Below, piece after piece: positions 33,930-43,627 of a stretch of 64,000 nt of DNA (the stretch's first letter is position 1; every line of letters starts with the position of its first letter). The notes beneath the pieces are model-generated. The model made no database searches and had not been told where the DNA came from. It saw nothing but the letters and a program-made list of their open reading frames with translations. Position numbers and translations under genes: made by a program. Source of the DNA: Blattamonas nauphoetae (lineage: Eukaryota > Preaxostyla > Oxymonadida); the NCBI GenBank assembly GCA_033064195.1, contig JARBJD010000044.1:186001-250000 (forward strand), read 5' to 3'.

Positions 33930-34836
33930 TCACTTTTTGCTGCTTTTACTTGAGGATTTCGAGGACGAGGACGACGATGATGACGATGAGGAATCTGATT
34001 CATCAGCTTTCTCTTGAGCATCAGCATTTTCAGTTCGATTAGGGTCATCTTCTCCTTCCTTTTCAGACTTCTTTGACGATTTTGATTTTGATGACTTGCT
34101 CGATTTTGAAGAAGAAGATGAAGATGATGACGAGTCTTCCTTCTCCTGAACTTCACCCTCATCTTCATTGGTCGCGTCTTGTTCTTTTTCTGGGTTTTCA
34201 TGTGACTCTTCAGGTTCGGCCTCTTTTTCTCGCCTTCTTGATTCGTTGTCGCCTCTTGTTCGACGACGAGGCTGTGCCTGCCTTCTGGTTGGTGGCTTCC
34301 CGAATGAAGAGAAAGAAAAGAGATACTTTGTCATGCCGAGGTGGTGTTGAGTCAGGATTTTCGCCTCGCTCACGGCATAATTTCTGAGTTGATCGAAGAA
34401 TTGAATCGAGAAAGTGGACAGACTCTACGACGTTCTTCCTCCTTAAGGCGTAGTATTTCTTCCTTCTCTGCTCTCCTATGAGTACAAACCAAATAGATGA
34501 AAATTACCCAATGAATATCGGAGGGTGATGAAGAAAACGGTTGACAAACGCAAATTCTTGTTCAATGATGAGCATTTTTGCTTTATTCTTCTCCAGGTCA
34601 ACAAGGTGTCCATTTGCATCGATGAGACCATTTTGTCTTAGGAACTTCTGGATCCGCGGGCTTCACGAGAATGAGAGAGAGAAAGATAGAAAAGACTTTT
34701 CGTAGTGTTGGCGCAGGTGTTCGTCATATAATGGATTGTATTCTGGAATCTCAACATGGGCCGTATTCACCTGCCAATTTTCCTCCAATTTCTGCAAACG
34801 TTTTTGGTCCGAATCTTTCTTCTTTTTTCCTGACAT
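33930..34836 (-). CDS. Small protein with conserved-looking N-terminus and Ser/Glu/Lys tail
   Basis: Five exons: 34836-34697, 34660-34508, 34475-34424, 34383-34327, 34295-33930; 255 aa. The first 115 residues look structured: MSGKKKKDSDQKRLQKLEEN, IPEYNPLYDEHLRQHYEN, PRIQKFLRQNGLIDANGHL, then KMLIIEQEFAFVNRFLHHPP. The rest is highly charged and simple: a Glu-rich acidic block followed by two poly-Ser runs mixed with Lys (SSSSSSSSSKSSKSSK). The model is supported by consistent phases over four short introns (31-40 nt); reading through any of them meets a stop or shifts the frame. I do not recognise the family. A ciliary role is possible from the neighbour CFAP418, but only by position. Confidence 0.75.
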
Positions 34837-35078
34837 GTTTGTGATGGGCCGAATAACTTCACCACACCAAAGAATCCACAATCGTGGACATTCCTCCCCC
34901 GTCAGTGCATTCAATTATCAAGTAACCGGGTATGCACAAAATCAGATAGTATGAGGTTGTATGGATACATAAAAAATGAAATGGTCGTTCAGAACGATGA
35001 TCTCAGTCCGAACTCTTGAAAGAAGATCTTAAACGATGAGTGAAATGCATTAAATGAAGAGAATCAGCACTATTTGAA
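34837..35078. other. Spacer, no gene recognised
   Basis: About 240 bp between the start of the charged protein gene and the end of CFAP418. Likely promoter of the former and 3' UTR of the latter; no motif identified. Confidence 0.4.
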
Positions 35079-35857
35079 TTAATGATGTCCAAGACAGATC
35101 CAGTGGAGCTGTTCAGACATTCCATTAAAGCTACCATAACCTCCTCCCATATCTTCGTATGACACTAAAGAAGAAGAGACTGATGCAGTATTCTTGACAG
35201 ATCTCCATGTGCATTGACAACAATACGCGCATGTGCCTTAACAAGTGAATAGAAGAGGACGAGACCAGATTTTTCTATGATGTGCGTTTTCAGGATGGTT
35301 GGGTTAGTGTTTGCGTTACGAAAGGTGATATACGACAGATCCTTCTTCCAACATGAGTTTGGGAAGGTTACAACATTCAGGTCACAATGTGTACAATGGA
35401 GGTTATTGCATCTTTTTTCGGTGTCTGTGATAAGATTCCATCCGAACGGGATTGATTCACCCCCAATAAGAGTGGGTTGACAATGTGGATTTATGGGAGA
35501 TACCGAATGTTTTATCCTTTGAGTTGGGTAAACAGGACTAACTGTCGATGTCCTTTGGGCATCTGCTTTTTTGTGGACAATTGGGCCTGGTGTACGAGAT
35601 GGACGTGTATGAGTGGATGTGTTTGATTTTTCTTGTGCTGCACCATCTAATGATGCAATGAATTGGTCCAAATCATCGATATCATCAGATGAGACAGGGT
35701 TTCCAGAAACCTTTGGATTCTTCGTCTCTGCAACAACAGTTTTGGGTGAATAACGACGTGTCGGTTTCAAAGCATGTGAATTTCGTGCAGACGAACGTTG
35801 AGAATCCTCTTCAAGTTCTTGAATGAGTTTATCGATGTCCATCTTTCTCATTCCCAT
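35079..35857 (-). CDS. CFAP418: CFAP418 (C8orf37) ciliary protein
   Basis: Two exons, 35857-35266 and 35236-35079, with a 29-nt intron; 249 aa. The N-terminal helix DIDKLIQELEED matches the LDELLDEVE start of human C8orf37, so the second or third Met may be the real start. The conserved C-terminal domain is clear: PTLIGGESIPFGW, CNNLHCTHCDLNVVTF, WKKDLSYITFRN, then, only after splicing the 29-nt intron, GTCAYCCQCTWRSV and a final LHWICLGHH. The Cys pairs suggest a metal site. In animals the protein acts at the base of photoreceptor and other cilia and is mutated in retinal dystrophy. The presence of this gene supports a ciliated cell. It follows the OS-9-like gene by 57 bp on the same strand. 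Confidence 0.93.
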
Positions 35858-35914
35858 AACGGCGATACATTCCAGAAAAACAAAGTGAAGTGCAAAAAAA
35901 GAGAACCCCTGAGG

Positions 35915-38900
35915 TTAAGAAGCCCCATGACGCAAATTGACACTCACATGAACATCGTCATATTCTCCATTTTGACGTTCAATGAGTGATGAAATGAGGA
36001 TGGTGTTTTCTGAAAGAGAGGACGCCGTTTCGAGACGTAATCCAGAACTTTGGAGTGTAGATGCTCGTTTGATGACATCTTGTTGTGAAAAGCGTGGTTC
36101 AAACGAAAATCGTGAGGGATGGCTACGTCGCTTGTTCGATTGTGGATTGAACAGAACTCTTCGGACGGGCAACATTGAACGGCTGTCATTGTTGGCTCGC
36201 TGTGGAGACGAATCAACCAAAGGATAACAGACTGCGCCGTTTTGGATGTTTCTTGGTTCACGGGGAGTGAGGTAGCCTTGCCGAGGTCTGTTGACAGCGA
36301 GAGACTCACGGGTGGGCGAATGTGGATCTGTTGCATCAGCAGCAAAGCGAGGATGTGCACAGATCCGGTCCGTGAGAACATTAAAGACATAGTGAAGGGC
36401 ACGCTCCTCGCTGATGTACTCGAGTGTAGCCATTGTTGCACTCTCGTCGCAGAACAAGCGGACCTCGGTGACGCGAGGGAGAGGCTCCGCTCTGAACGAC
36501 GACCACCATCGGCCGAGTTTGGTGTCCTTCAAACTTGACATGATTCGTGCAAAAACTGTCATTTTTGGAGTTTGAAGAGACGAATTCGAGATGAGGAGGT
36601 TTGCGTGAACGCCGTTGTCAGCGACCAGAACATCCCGCTGCGTCCCGTTTCTGGTGAAGTAGAGTGAGAAGTACGGACGGCGGTATTCTTGCGGCAGCGT
36701 TGACGTGACGTACGTGTTGAGGGTCCCGCTCCAAAGTCGGACATCGGACGTGTTCCCCGTCACGTACCCTTCCTGCCAGTCGCCCACCCGCACTTCCCTC
36801 CCAAATCCTGAGAACGTGCCGAGATTGATGCGTTCATGGAGGTTCTTGTCGATGTGCTGCTGGATAATCTCGTTGCCGTTGATGTAGTACTGCCACCATC
36901 CTTCGTTCCACTCGGCGAGGGAGAGGAAATCAAGGTAGTTGGTGAAGCCTTCTGAAGTCTGTGTTTGAGATTTGAACAACTGTCGAGCATTTCGTCGCCG
37001 ATCGTTGTCCAGCATCGCTTGAATTTGTGGGAATGGCTTTCGGTTTGATGTCTTCCATCGTTCTGCTTCGCGAATCGACGCTGCCAGAAGGAAGTCCACC
37101 TCAGTCCAGTCTTGAGGCTTTCGTGGAAGTTTTCGTGGAGGCCAGCGTGGTTCCAGCGACAATTTCCTCTCGATTTGAGATTGAGCAGTCGGGCGTTCAC
37201 TCGATGGCTCTCCCGATCTGCCCGTTGTCTGCTGGGGTGGGGCCTTTTGCGCTTGCTCCTTTCTTGGAGACTGTTTGACTGTCCTCTGGAACGAAAACGG
37301 GCGAGGAGGCGGACCCTGCTCTCTCGGCAGTCGGCCATCTTCGTCATGGATGTGTCCGTTCCGGTTCTGACGAATGAACGGTTCGCTTAGACTCTCGTCC
37401 TGTCCTGCGTTTTGGCGACCTCTTTGAGGAATGAAGTGTGAGAAGAGCTTATTGTCGGACGAGTCTTGTTCACCAAAGTGTGAAGAATCTTGTTCGGGTG
37501 TGGCCTCATTTCGAGGTGAGTCGGAGGTCGAAGGATGGTCCAGATGGTGATTGTTCTCGATCTCAAAACTGAGGGTGGATTCAGTCATCTCTGGGGTGGC
37601 TCTTCTCATCTGCTCCACTCTCTCAATTTCCTTGGCTTCAGCAGTTTCTATCAGTCCAGGCTTTGTGATCTCTCTGAATTGGCGAGTTGCTTCTTTCAGG
37701 ACAGAGAACGATGCAGGGATGGGCTTGTACTCGGGGAGGAAGCAGAGGGCAGGGTAGTTGATCCAGACGTCGTTCGTACAGTTTTGGTTTGTGCTGTTCG
37801 AACACACCTCGTTGGCAGGGAAGATTTCGGCGATTTCTGGCTTCGTGTTCGTCGACAACTGAAGAGTGGAGTCGAAGTATGAAGCAAGACTGCAAAAATA
37901 GTGGACCCTTGTTGAAGCTCGAGATTTCTTCGTTTTTCCCGAGAACGGTTTGAGGAGCGATGCAAAGTCTGACAGATTGAGAGAGAATGCAGAGAAAGGA
38001 CTGGCCATGGTGAACGACAGGAAGTGCGTGCCTTGGAGGAGATCTTGGGTGAGGAAGGCAGCTGTATAGTCGAGAGTGTTTGGATCGTCGTGCCTGGGTT
38101 GATGAGAAGAGTCAGAGTTCATTCGACGTTGAATCCGGGCCTTCACTCGATCTTTGTTCAGATTGGTTTTGCGGACATTGGCTCTCATCATCCAGTTGTC
38201 GACAGGAAGTCCTTTGCGTCTCTTCCCAGGATAGTTGAGATCAAACTGTCCGTCTTTGGTGAGATGGAAATCAGCTCGGACTCCATCAAGGGGTGTCTGC
38301 TTGTTTGTCTGTTTGTGCATGCTGCGCTTGTGCTCGATTATTTCGTTGGGGGTCATCTGGTGGGTGGAGAGGATGGTGAGTGAGATGTCTGTCCGCTCCA
38401 TCATTTCTTCGACGAACTGGCGCATGGCTGCCTCTTCGTATCCAGGCGTAACATCTTCGATGATAATTGTGGTTTCAATTGGAAATGGTGGTTTTTGGTG
38501 TCGGCCAGTTGGATTCTTTTCTTCGATGCGAACTCGACACGAGTAATAGTTTTCATTCCCAGTCAAGATGATCACTGGATCGCTCTCAGAGCTTTGTGTC
38601 TTTGTTTTCGACTGACGAGCTTGATTTTGTTGTCCGCTGTCCATCTGACTGCTCTTCTCGTCATTCACGCGCTGATGCTCAATGGCCAGCACGGTGTCCC
38701 AATCCGTCTGATCCTCCTTCATGATGTCATCCAACTCGCGATTATACGCAATCGAGAGGGAAACGTGGTGTTGTGTGAACCGCTCGCTGTTGAACCCTTC
38801 CACGTCGAGGTAGTTCATGAGCGGGATGAAGGGATACCCTTCCCAGACGGGGTTGTCGAACGTGGTCGGCGTGGTGAATTGAAGGGACGCATTCCGAGCA

Positions 38901-39187
38901 ATCGCGTAATACTTGTTGGGAATTATGTAATGAAGGTCCGGTTTGAGATACACCCAAAGTGCATCTGCACTGGGATTCGTTTTTATAAAAGTGATCGATT
39001 GGTTGAGAGAGAAATGGTGTCGATTGAACGGGATTTCCTTTGGTTCAATAGCTGGACGACGAATAAATGATGAAGCATTGTATGATGTATCATAGGAAGT
39101 CGGTTCTGGAATCATAAAACCATGGAATTTGCTTTGAAGTGGCGCTTGAGAGATGACGAATGGAAAAAAAGATACAAGGAACACCAT
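35915..39187 (-). CDS. OS9: OS-9/Yos9-type MRH lectin of ER-associated degradation
   Basis: One long exon, 1090 aa from ATG 39187. The start MVFLVSFFPFVISQA reads as a signal peptide. The C-terminal third carries the MRH (mannose-6-phosphate receptor homology) signature of OS-9: WWQYYINGNEIIQQH (human WWTYEFCYGRHIQQYH), then a variable part, and VTEVRLFCDESATMATLEYI followed by HYVFNVLTDRICAHPRF. The middle is Ser/Gln/Arg-rich and probably disordered, longer than in yeast or human. OS-9 binds trimmed N-glycans on misfolded proteins in the ER lumen and hands them to the Hrd1 ligase. The protein is about 1.6 times the human length. An alternative model adds two upstream exons (see next entry). 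Confidence 0.85.
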   Translation of the reverse strand: MVFLVSFFPFVISQAPLQSKFHGFMIPEPTSYDTSYNASSFIRRPAIEPKEIPFNRHHFSLNQSITFIKTNPSADALWVYLKPDLHYIIPNKYYAIARNASLQFTTPTTFDNPVWEGYPFIPLMNYLDVEGFNSERFTQHHVSLSIAYNRELDDIMKEDQTDWDTVLAIEHQRVNDEKSSQMDSGQQNQARQSKTKTQSSESDPVIILTGNENYYSCRVRIEEKNPTGRHQKPPFPIETTIIIEDVTPGYEEAAMRQFVEEMMERTDISLTILSTHQMTPNEIIEHKRSMHKQTNKQTPLDGVRADFHLTKDGQFDLNYPGKRRKGLPVDNWMMRANVRKTNLNKDRVKARIQRRMNSDSSHQPRHDDPNTLDYTAAFLTQDLLQGTHFLSFTMASPFSAFSLNLSDFASLLKPFSGKTKKSRASTRVHYFCSLASYFDSTLQLSTNTKPEIAEIFPANEVCSNSTNQNCTNDVWINYPALCFLPEYKPIPASFSVLKEATRQFREITKPGLIETAEAKEIERVEQMRRATPEMTESTLSFEIENNHHLDHPSTSDSPRNEATPEQDSSHFGEQDSSDNKLFSHFIPQRGRQNAGQDESLSEPFIRQNRNGHIHDEDGRLPREQGPPPRPFSFQRTVKQSPRKEQAQKAPPQQTTGRSGEPSSERPTAQSQIERKLSLEPRWPPRKLPRKPQDWTEVDFLLAASIREAERWKTSNRKPFPQIQAMLDNDRRRNARQLFKSQTQTSEGFTNYLDFLSLAEWNEGWWQYYINGNEIIQQHIDKNLHERINLGTFSGFGREVRVGDWQEGYVTGNTSDVRLWSGTLNTYVTSTLPQEYRRPYFSLYFTRNGTQRDVLVADNGVHANLLISNSSLQTPKMTVFARIMSSLKDTKLGRWWSSFRAEPLPRVTEVRLFCDESATMATLEYISEERALHYVFNVLTDRICAHPRFAADATDPHSPTRESLAVNRPRQGYLTPREPRNIQNGAVCYPLVDSSPQRANNDSRSMLPVRRVLFNPQSNKRRSHPSRFSFEPRFSQQDVIKRASTLQSSGLRLETASSLSENTILISSLIERQNGEYDDVHVSVNLRHGAS

Positions 39188-39319
39188 AATGTGGAAAATA
39201 CGGAGAAAATGGCGAATGTGATGCTTTTAAGGTTTGTGTCGGAAAAGTGGAAGGTCTTTCTGATTTGGATGAGGTTTGAGACTCGGTTTTTGCGATTGTA
39301 TAACCAGTTGGTTTCTGAC

Positions 39320-39676
39320 CCTGTTTTCTCGGAATATTCCCGCGAAGAAGAGTAGAAGGAACTCGTGAAACAACATTATCCGGATGAAAAGCCGTTTGTG
39401 GAAGTAGATCAGTTGTTGATGTGAGGCAGACAAATGTGGTTCCTCCATCTCGGAGGAGTATTGAATCTGAAGGCTAATTTACCCAAAATTGGCAAAATAC
39501 AATGAAGGAAAGTGATGGAAACGAACTGTATTCCTTTCTTCTATTGACTCTTTCGAGAAATACAGACTTTGGCGGACAATTGTTGAATCTTCCTGGGAAT
39601 CAGTGAAAGAGTCTTCCCAGGCGATGTTTGCAGGAATACATGACGTGAAGGAAACAATGATGAGATTGAAAAGCAT
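39320..39676 (-). CDS. Possible upstream exons of the OS-9-like gene
   Basis: Two coherent exon candidates, 39676-39527 and 39473-39320. The first begins MLFNLIIVSFTSCIPANIA (a second signal-peptide candidate). The second reads SILLRDGGTTFVCLTSTTDL and TAFHPDNVVSRVP. Introns would be 39526-39474 (53 nt) and 39319-39145 (175 nt). The second joins in phase into the OS-9-like reading frame at APLQSKFHGFMIP, giving a 1177-aa protein and turning MVFLVSFFPFVISQ into intron sequence. Alternatively this is a separate short gene or noise. Only transcript data can decide. Confidence 0.4.
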
Positions 39677-39709
39677 GATGGTGATATCAGAGCATTCTGA
39701 GATCGTTCC

Positions 39710-40521
39710 ATGAAAAAGTTTTTTTCAAGAACAGAAGCACAACGTCTGCCTTTTTTAACTGGATTTATTCGTATCTGTTTTTAGTGCGTTTTTGTTCGGA
39801 GATCTCCCCTTCCCGACTTCCTGAATCCTCAAATCAATGAAACTCTCTCCACTCAAACATACGAGACTCTTGGAGTCTACAATTCGGAAAGTACATCCTT
39901 TCGTTGGAAATATTCTCTCAACATTCACAAATACTTCTGTTTTACGGTTATCTGAGGGAATTTGGGTATCTTCGATCTTCGTTCTTCATGAGAAGTCAGC
40001 TTTCACAAAATTGCGTTGGCATCGGATACCTGTGTGCGAACAAGACGATAAACTCAGTTTCATTTATCGTGATCAATCAAATAGACCCAACTGATTTTGT
40101 GTTTGGTTTGAGTTGATATCATTCAGTTTTTTCAGATTTCCTCCCAAACTCTGCATATGTTGTTGACAATGAGTTTTGCTCGATAATTCTTATTCACCCG
40201 TCGCAAATATGTCACCGTATCTGCTTTCAAACATTCTCAGATTTCGACACCGCCTCCCAACTCTTTTCTGCCAATACACCAAGAATCATGCGTGATTCTA
40301 TGGAAAACATAATCTCATTGTCACTTTCTAAACATAATCTTCCACATTTTCCCATGCTATTTCAGTCAACTCGACTCAAGTCTTCACGGCTTCTCTCACT
40401 CCATCATTCACCAATTGACGGCGAGGAGTTGGATGACGACACTACCCAATATAACCTTCTCGACACATATGAACAAGCCTCTTCTCTCAGCACATCTGTC
40501 CTTTGTCTTCCTCCAAATTGA
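39710..40521 (+). CDS. Unknown 214-aa protein, four exons
   Basis: Exons 39710-39717, 39802-39946, 40000-40105, 40136-40521; total divisible by three. The 8-nt first exon gives MKK and is the least certain part. The rest reads coherently across three frames: LPDFLNPQINETLSTQTYE, FRWKYSLNIHKYFCFT, LSQNCVGIGYLCANKT, INQIDPTDFVFDFLPNSAYV, FCSIILIHPSQICHRICF, then a helical and acidic C-terminus ending SVLCLPPN. Nine cysteines, no signal peptide, no clear membrane segment. I do not recognise the family. It starts 33 bp from the tentative divergent upstream exon of the OS-9-like gene and ends 69 bp from the convergent pseudokinase gene. Confidence 0.6.
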
Positions 40522-40590
40522 ACCAATCAATTTGAATGACTGAGAAGGAAAGATGCCAAAGGGAAATGAGATGAGAAATAACAATGAAAC

Positions 40591-43466
40591 TCACCACGCG
40601 AACGACGTGCCGTCGGGTGGAAGGTATGATTGTCCGCTGCTCTTGATAAACGATCTTATGTGCAGGCTTTCTTGCTTCCCTGTGAGTGACAGTGCGAAAC
40701 AGATGTTTTTTGGAAGTGATGTGAAATACACTGGTTGAAGGATGTCTTTCACAAAGAAGAGCAGTGTGCCCTCCGTTTTCGAGAATGACAGTTCGGCTGC
40801 AATCACGTCGTTATCGTTGGCTGTGTCGTTGCCCTTGATGACCTCGCCAGCATGTTTGCACGATCCGCGGAAGAAATCAAAGCGGCAGGAATCTGAGGAG
40901 ATGAAAGAATGAAATGAAACCATTTGATTCACCGAGATAGCTGGGATGGGCCTTTTCTGTGAGAGGAACTGAGACTCCAATCGCAGACAGCCCGTCCAAG
41001 TTGTTTGCAGAGACCTCCAACCGCCAGGAGCCATGCGACAGGACGGGGTGGATGAGGATGAGCTTGTTCCGGTGCTGCTCGGCAGAGACGACGAGGTTGT
41101 CGGGGAGCGAACCGACGGGGCTGAGGTCGAGAATAGAGAAGTGCTTGAGAGGGATGATGAAGACTGACAGAGATGAAGAAACGATGCCCAAACCATTGTC
41201 TTTGACAAGAATCTTCTTTTTTCGCATGCGTCGTGTCGCCTTGAAGTCTTTTCGCCCGCGCCCCATCTCTTCACTGCTCCCACCCTCGCCTGAAGTGTCT
41301 CCGCTGAACGAAAATCCATTTGATCCTTTGCTAAGAGATTCTGAGTTGCTTGTGTCGATGCGAGCGGTGTCAGATGGTGATTCTTGGACTGACCTGTGCT
41401 TCTTGCCCGTCTTTCGCTTGGTTTTCCGGTGAGATTTTTTTCTTGGGATTGATGAGTCGGTCGAAGGTGATTCTGTTTCGGTCGAAGGCGATTCAGTTTC
41501 GGTCGAAGGTGGATCTGACAAACTGAATTGTTTGTTCTTCTTCCTTCCCCTGCTCTTTCTTTGCTTTCGGCTTGGTGATGATGTCTCTGATGATTCCGTC
41601 GTTGAATATGTTGACGATGGTGATGGTGTTCTCCTCTTTGTGTGCTTTTTGTGCTTTCCTTTGTTTTTGCGGTGATGCCTGGATGCCGATGAGGGTGATG
41701 TTGAGTCATCGGACGGATCGGATGTCTCCGTGCTCCCGTCTGACGATGGTGAATGACGTTTCTTGTGGCTCTTCTTTGGATTCGACTGTTTCTTCTGTTT
41801 CTTTGTCGGTGACTTCCCCCGCGGCTGCTTTGTCTTCTTTGCGGGTGTTTCTATGTCGACGCCGCCCAGGATGGCTTTGACTGGGAGATGCGCGTAGATG
41901 TCGGCTGTTCCGACGAAGATCGGGACCTGCTGAGAACCGTCTTGCTCCTTTTCTGAATCTGAGGGGAGGGATTGTTGGGTGTGTTGGAAGATGTTGGTTT
42001 GGAGAATGATGCCTGTTTGGTGGTGTGGAGATGAGATGTTGATGGGAGTGTTGCGGAACGTTTCTGGTGTGTGAAGCGGTTGTGGGGGTGTCTGTTTGTC
42101 TGCGAGGTTGAAAAAGATAAACAAACACATACTCATTCCTTTCAGAAGTTTATCGACCGTATTAGAGCTGATTCCTGATGAATCGAATCCTTGTTTTATG
42201 AATCTGGAGAAAAGCGGCAATTTAAGAGCATCAGCCGCAACTGGACGTGCTCGTTTGTGGAGGTTGAGAAGGGTTGCAAGCGTATCATTTTCTTCTCTTG
42301 AGAGATCAGTCTTATTTGAAAAGGAGATCGGCGGCTTGGCTCTGGACAAATAGACAAAGGAATAGAACAGACGTCCGCAGTTCTTGTAGCTTTTTTCCGT
42401 TGAATGGATCACTGACAGAAGAATGAAGCATTGATAAACCAAACATTCCGAGAAGGAACTCGTGAAAGATCCGACCAACACTGAACACGTCTTCCTTTTC
42501 GCATGCAATGGTGTCCTGCTTATTTGTTCTTAGGAATCATGAAAAAGAGAAAATATTACACACTTGTGATTATTTGGACGAAATCCATTCACTTTTAGGA
42601 TATAGTTGCCAGAATCGATCTTTTTGAGGAAAAAATGATCAAGAGAAAGTTGTCTTGATTTTAGAATGATGTTATCAATCACAAAAGGAAATACCTATGT
42701 GAGAGGCCGAGTTGATAAGCAGCATCGATGGCATGAACTATTGTTTTGAAATAATGAAGAAGCCAGACGTAGTTGGGTGGTCAAGATAGCAGCCTCATCA
42801 TGACTTAGTGATTCACTGTTGTTTTCAAGAATTGTGCCGAGATTCTGTGAGAAATAGACAGAGAATGAAAAAGGGAACTGATGGAAAGATACAGGAGTTA
42901 ATATATCTTCGTGAACAAAAATATATTCTTGGTTGTCATCAGTTGTTTTGTGTTCATAAAATTTCAGAATATATGGGCAGAGAGGTTCCGTGCTGAAGAA
43001 TGAATGAACAAGAAAAGATGAACTCTATGATAAGGTTGGTAGCAGCGAATTTTGATGATGATATCTGATTTCTGGGTACAACAGTTGCTCTTCCTGGTGT
43101 TCCATCTGTCACACGAACGACAGAAAAATCTCTATAGGCGACGAAAGTGATGGTAGTAAGAAACAGGACAAGAAGAACATACGTTCGTTCAATGTCTGAT
43201 TAAAACAGAAAAAAACAACAAAAATGAGGGAAAATTAAGAAATCATTGAAGTACCTTGTTGATTAAGGACCTAAATGGAGGATGAAAATATGAAGAAAAT
43301 TGAAGACTTTAAAGTCCAATGAAGCCAAAGTTGCTTCTCGTGAGGAAGACATAGAAACAATGGAGTCCCTATCGAGAAAGAGCTCTGAGTATTTGAGAAA
43401 GTGATGGCTCCAGTTTGGATCTCCCCACATTGTCTGTACCCTATGTTGATTCTTCACAAAGAGCAT
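40591..43466 (-). CDS. Pseudokinase with Ser/Lys-rich linker and C-terminal beta domain
   Basis: Twelve exons: 43466-43308, 43270-43255, 43195-43183, 43131-43024, 42992-42893, 42844-42769, 42737-42695, 42653-42564, 42528-42440, 42411-42133, 42099-40933, 40892-40591; 813 aa. Residues about 55-310 follow a protein kinase fold: YILKFYEHKTTDDNQEYIFV, LTTQLLHAIDAAYQLGLSHR, DVFSVGRIFHEFLLG. The catalytic residues are missing: HRQLSLDHFFL replaces HRDLKPENILL, VNGF replaces the DFG area, and ATVVPRN lacks the VAIK lysine. A long basic Ser/Lys/Pro/Thr linker with tandem PSTETES units follows. The last 200 residues (GSWRLEVSANNL, GTLLFFVKDI, NICFALSLTG) resemble a SPRY-like beta sandwich. Exons 2 and 3 are 16- and 13-nt microexons. 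Probably a scaffold, not an enzyme. Confidence 0.8.
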
Positions 43467-43627
43467 CCATTTCTCAAAGTCTCCTAATTACTGTCGAAGA
43501 TTTTAAAAATGGAAGGCATTCGCATTCAAGATATCATAAACTGAGAGAGATGCGATGAGGTCAGAATCAAGATCAAATCAAGAAAAGGTCCAGTAAAAAA
43601 TGAGAAATAAAAATCAAGAAAAGAGTG

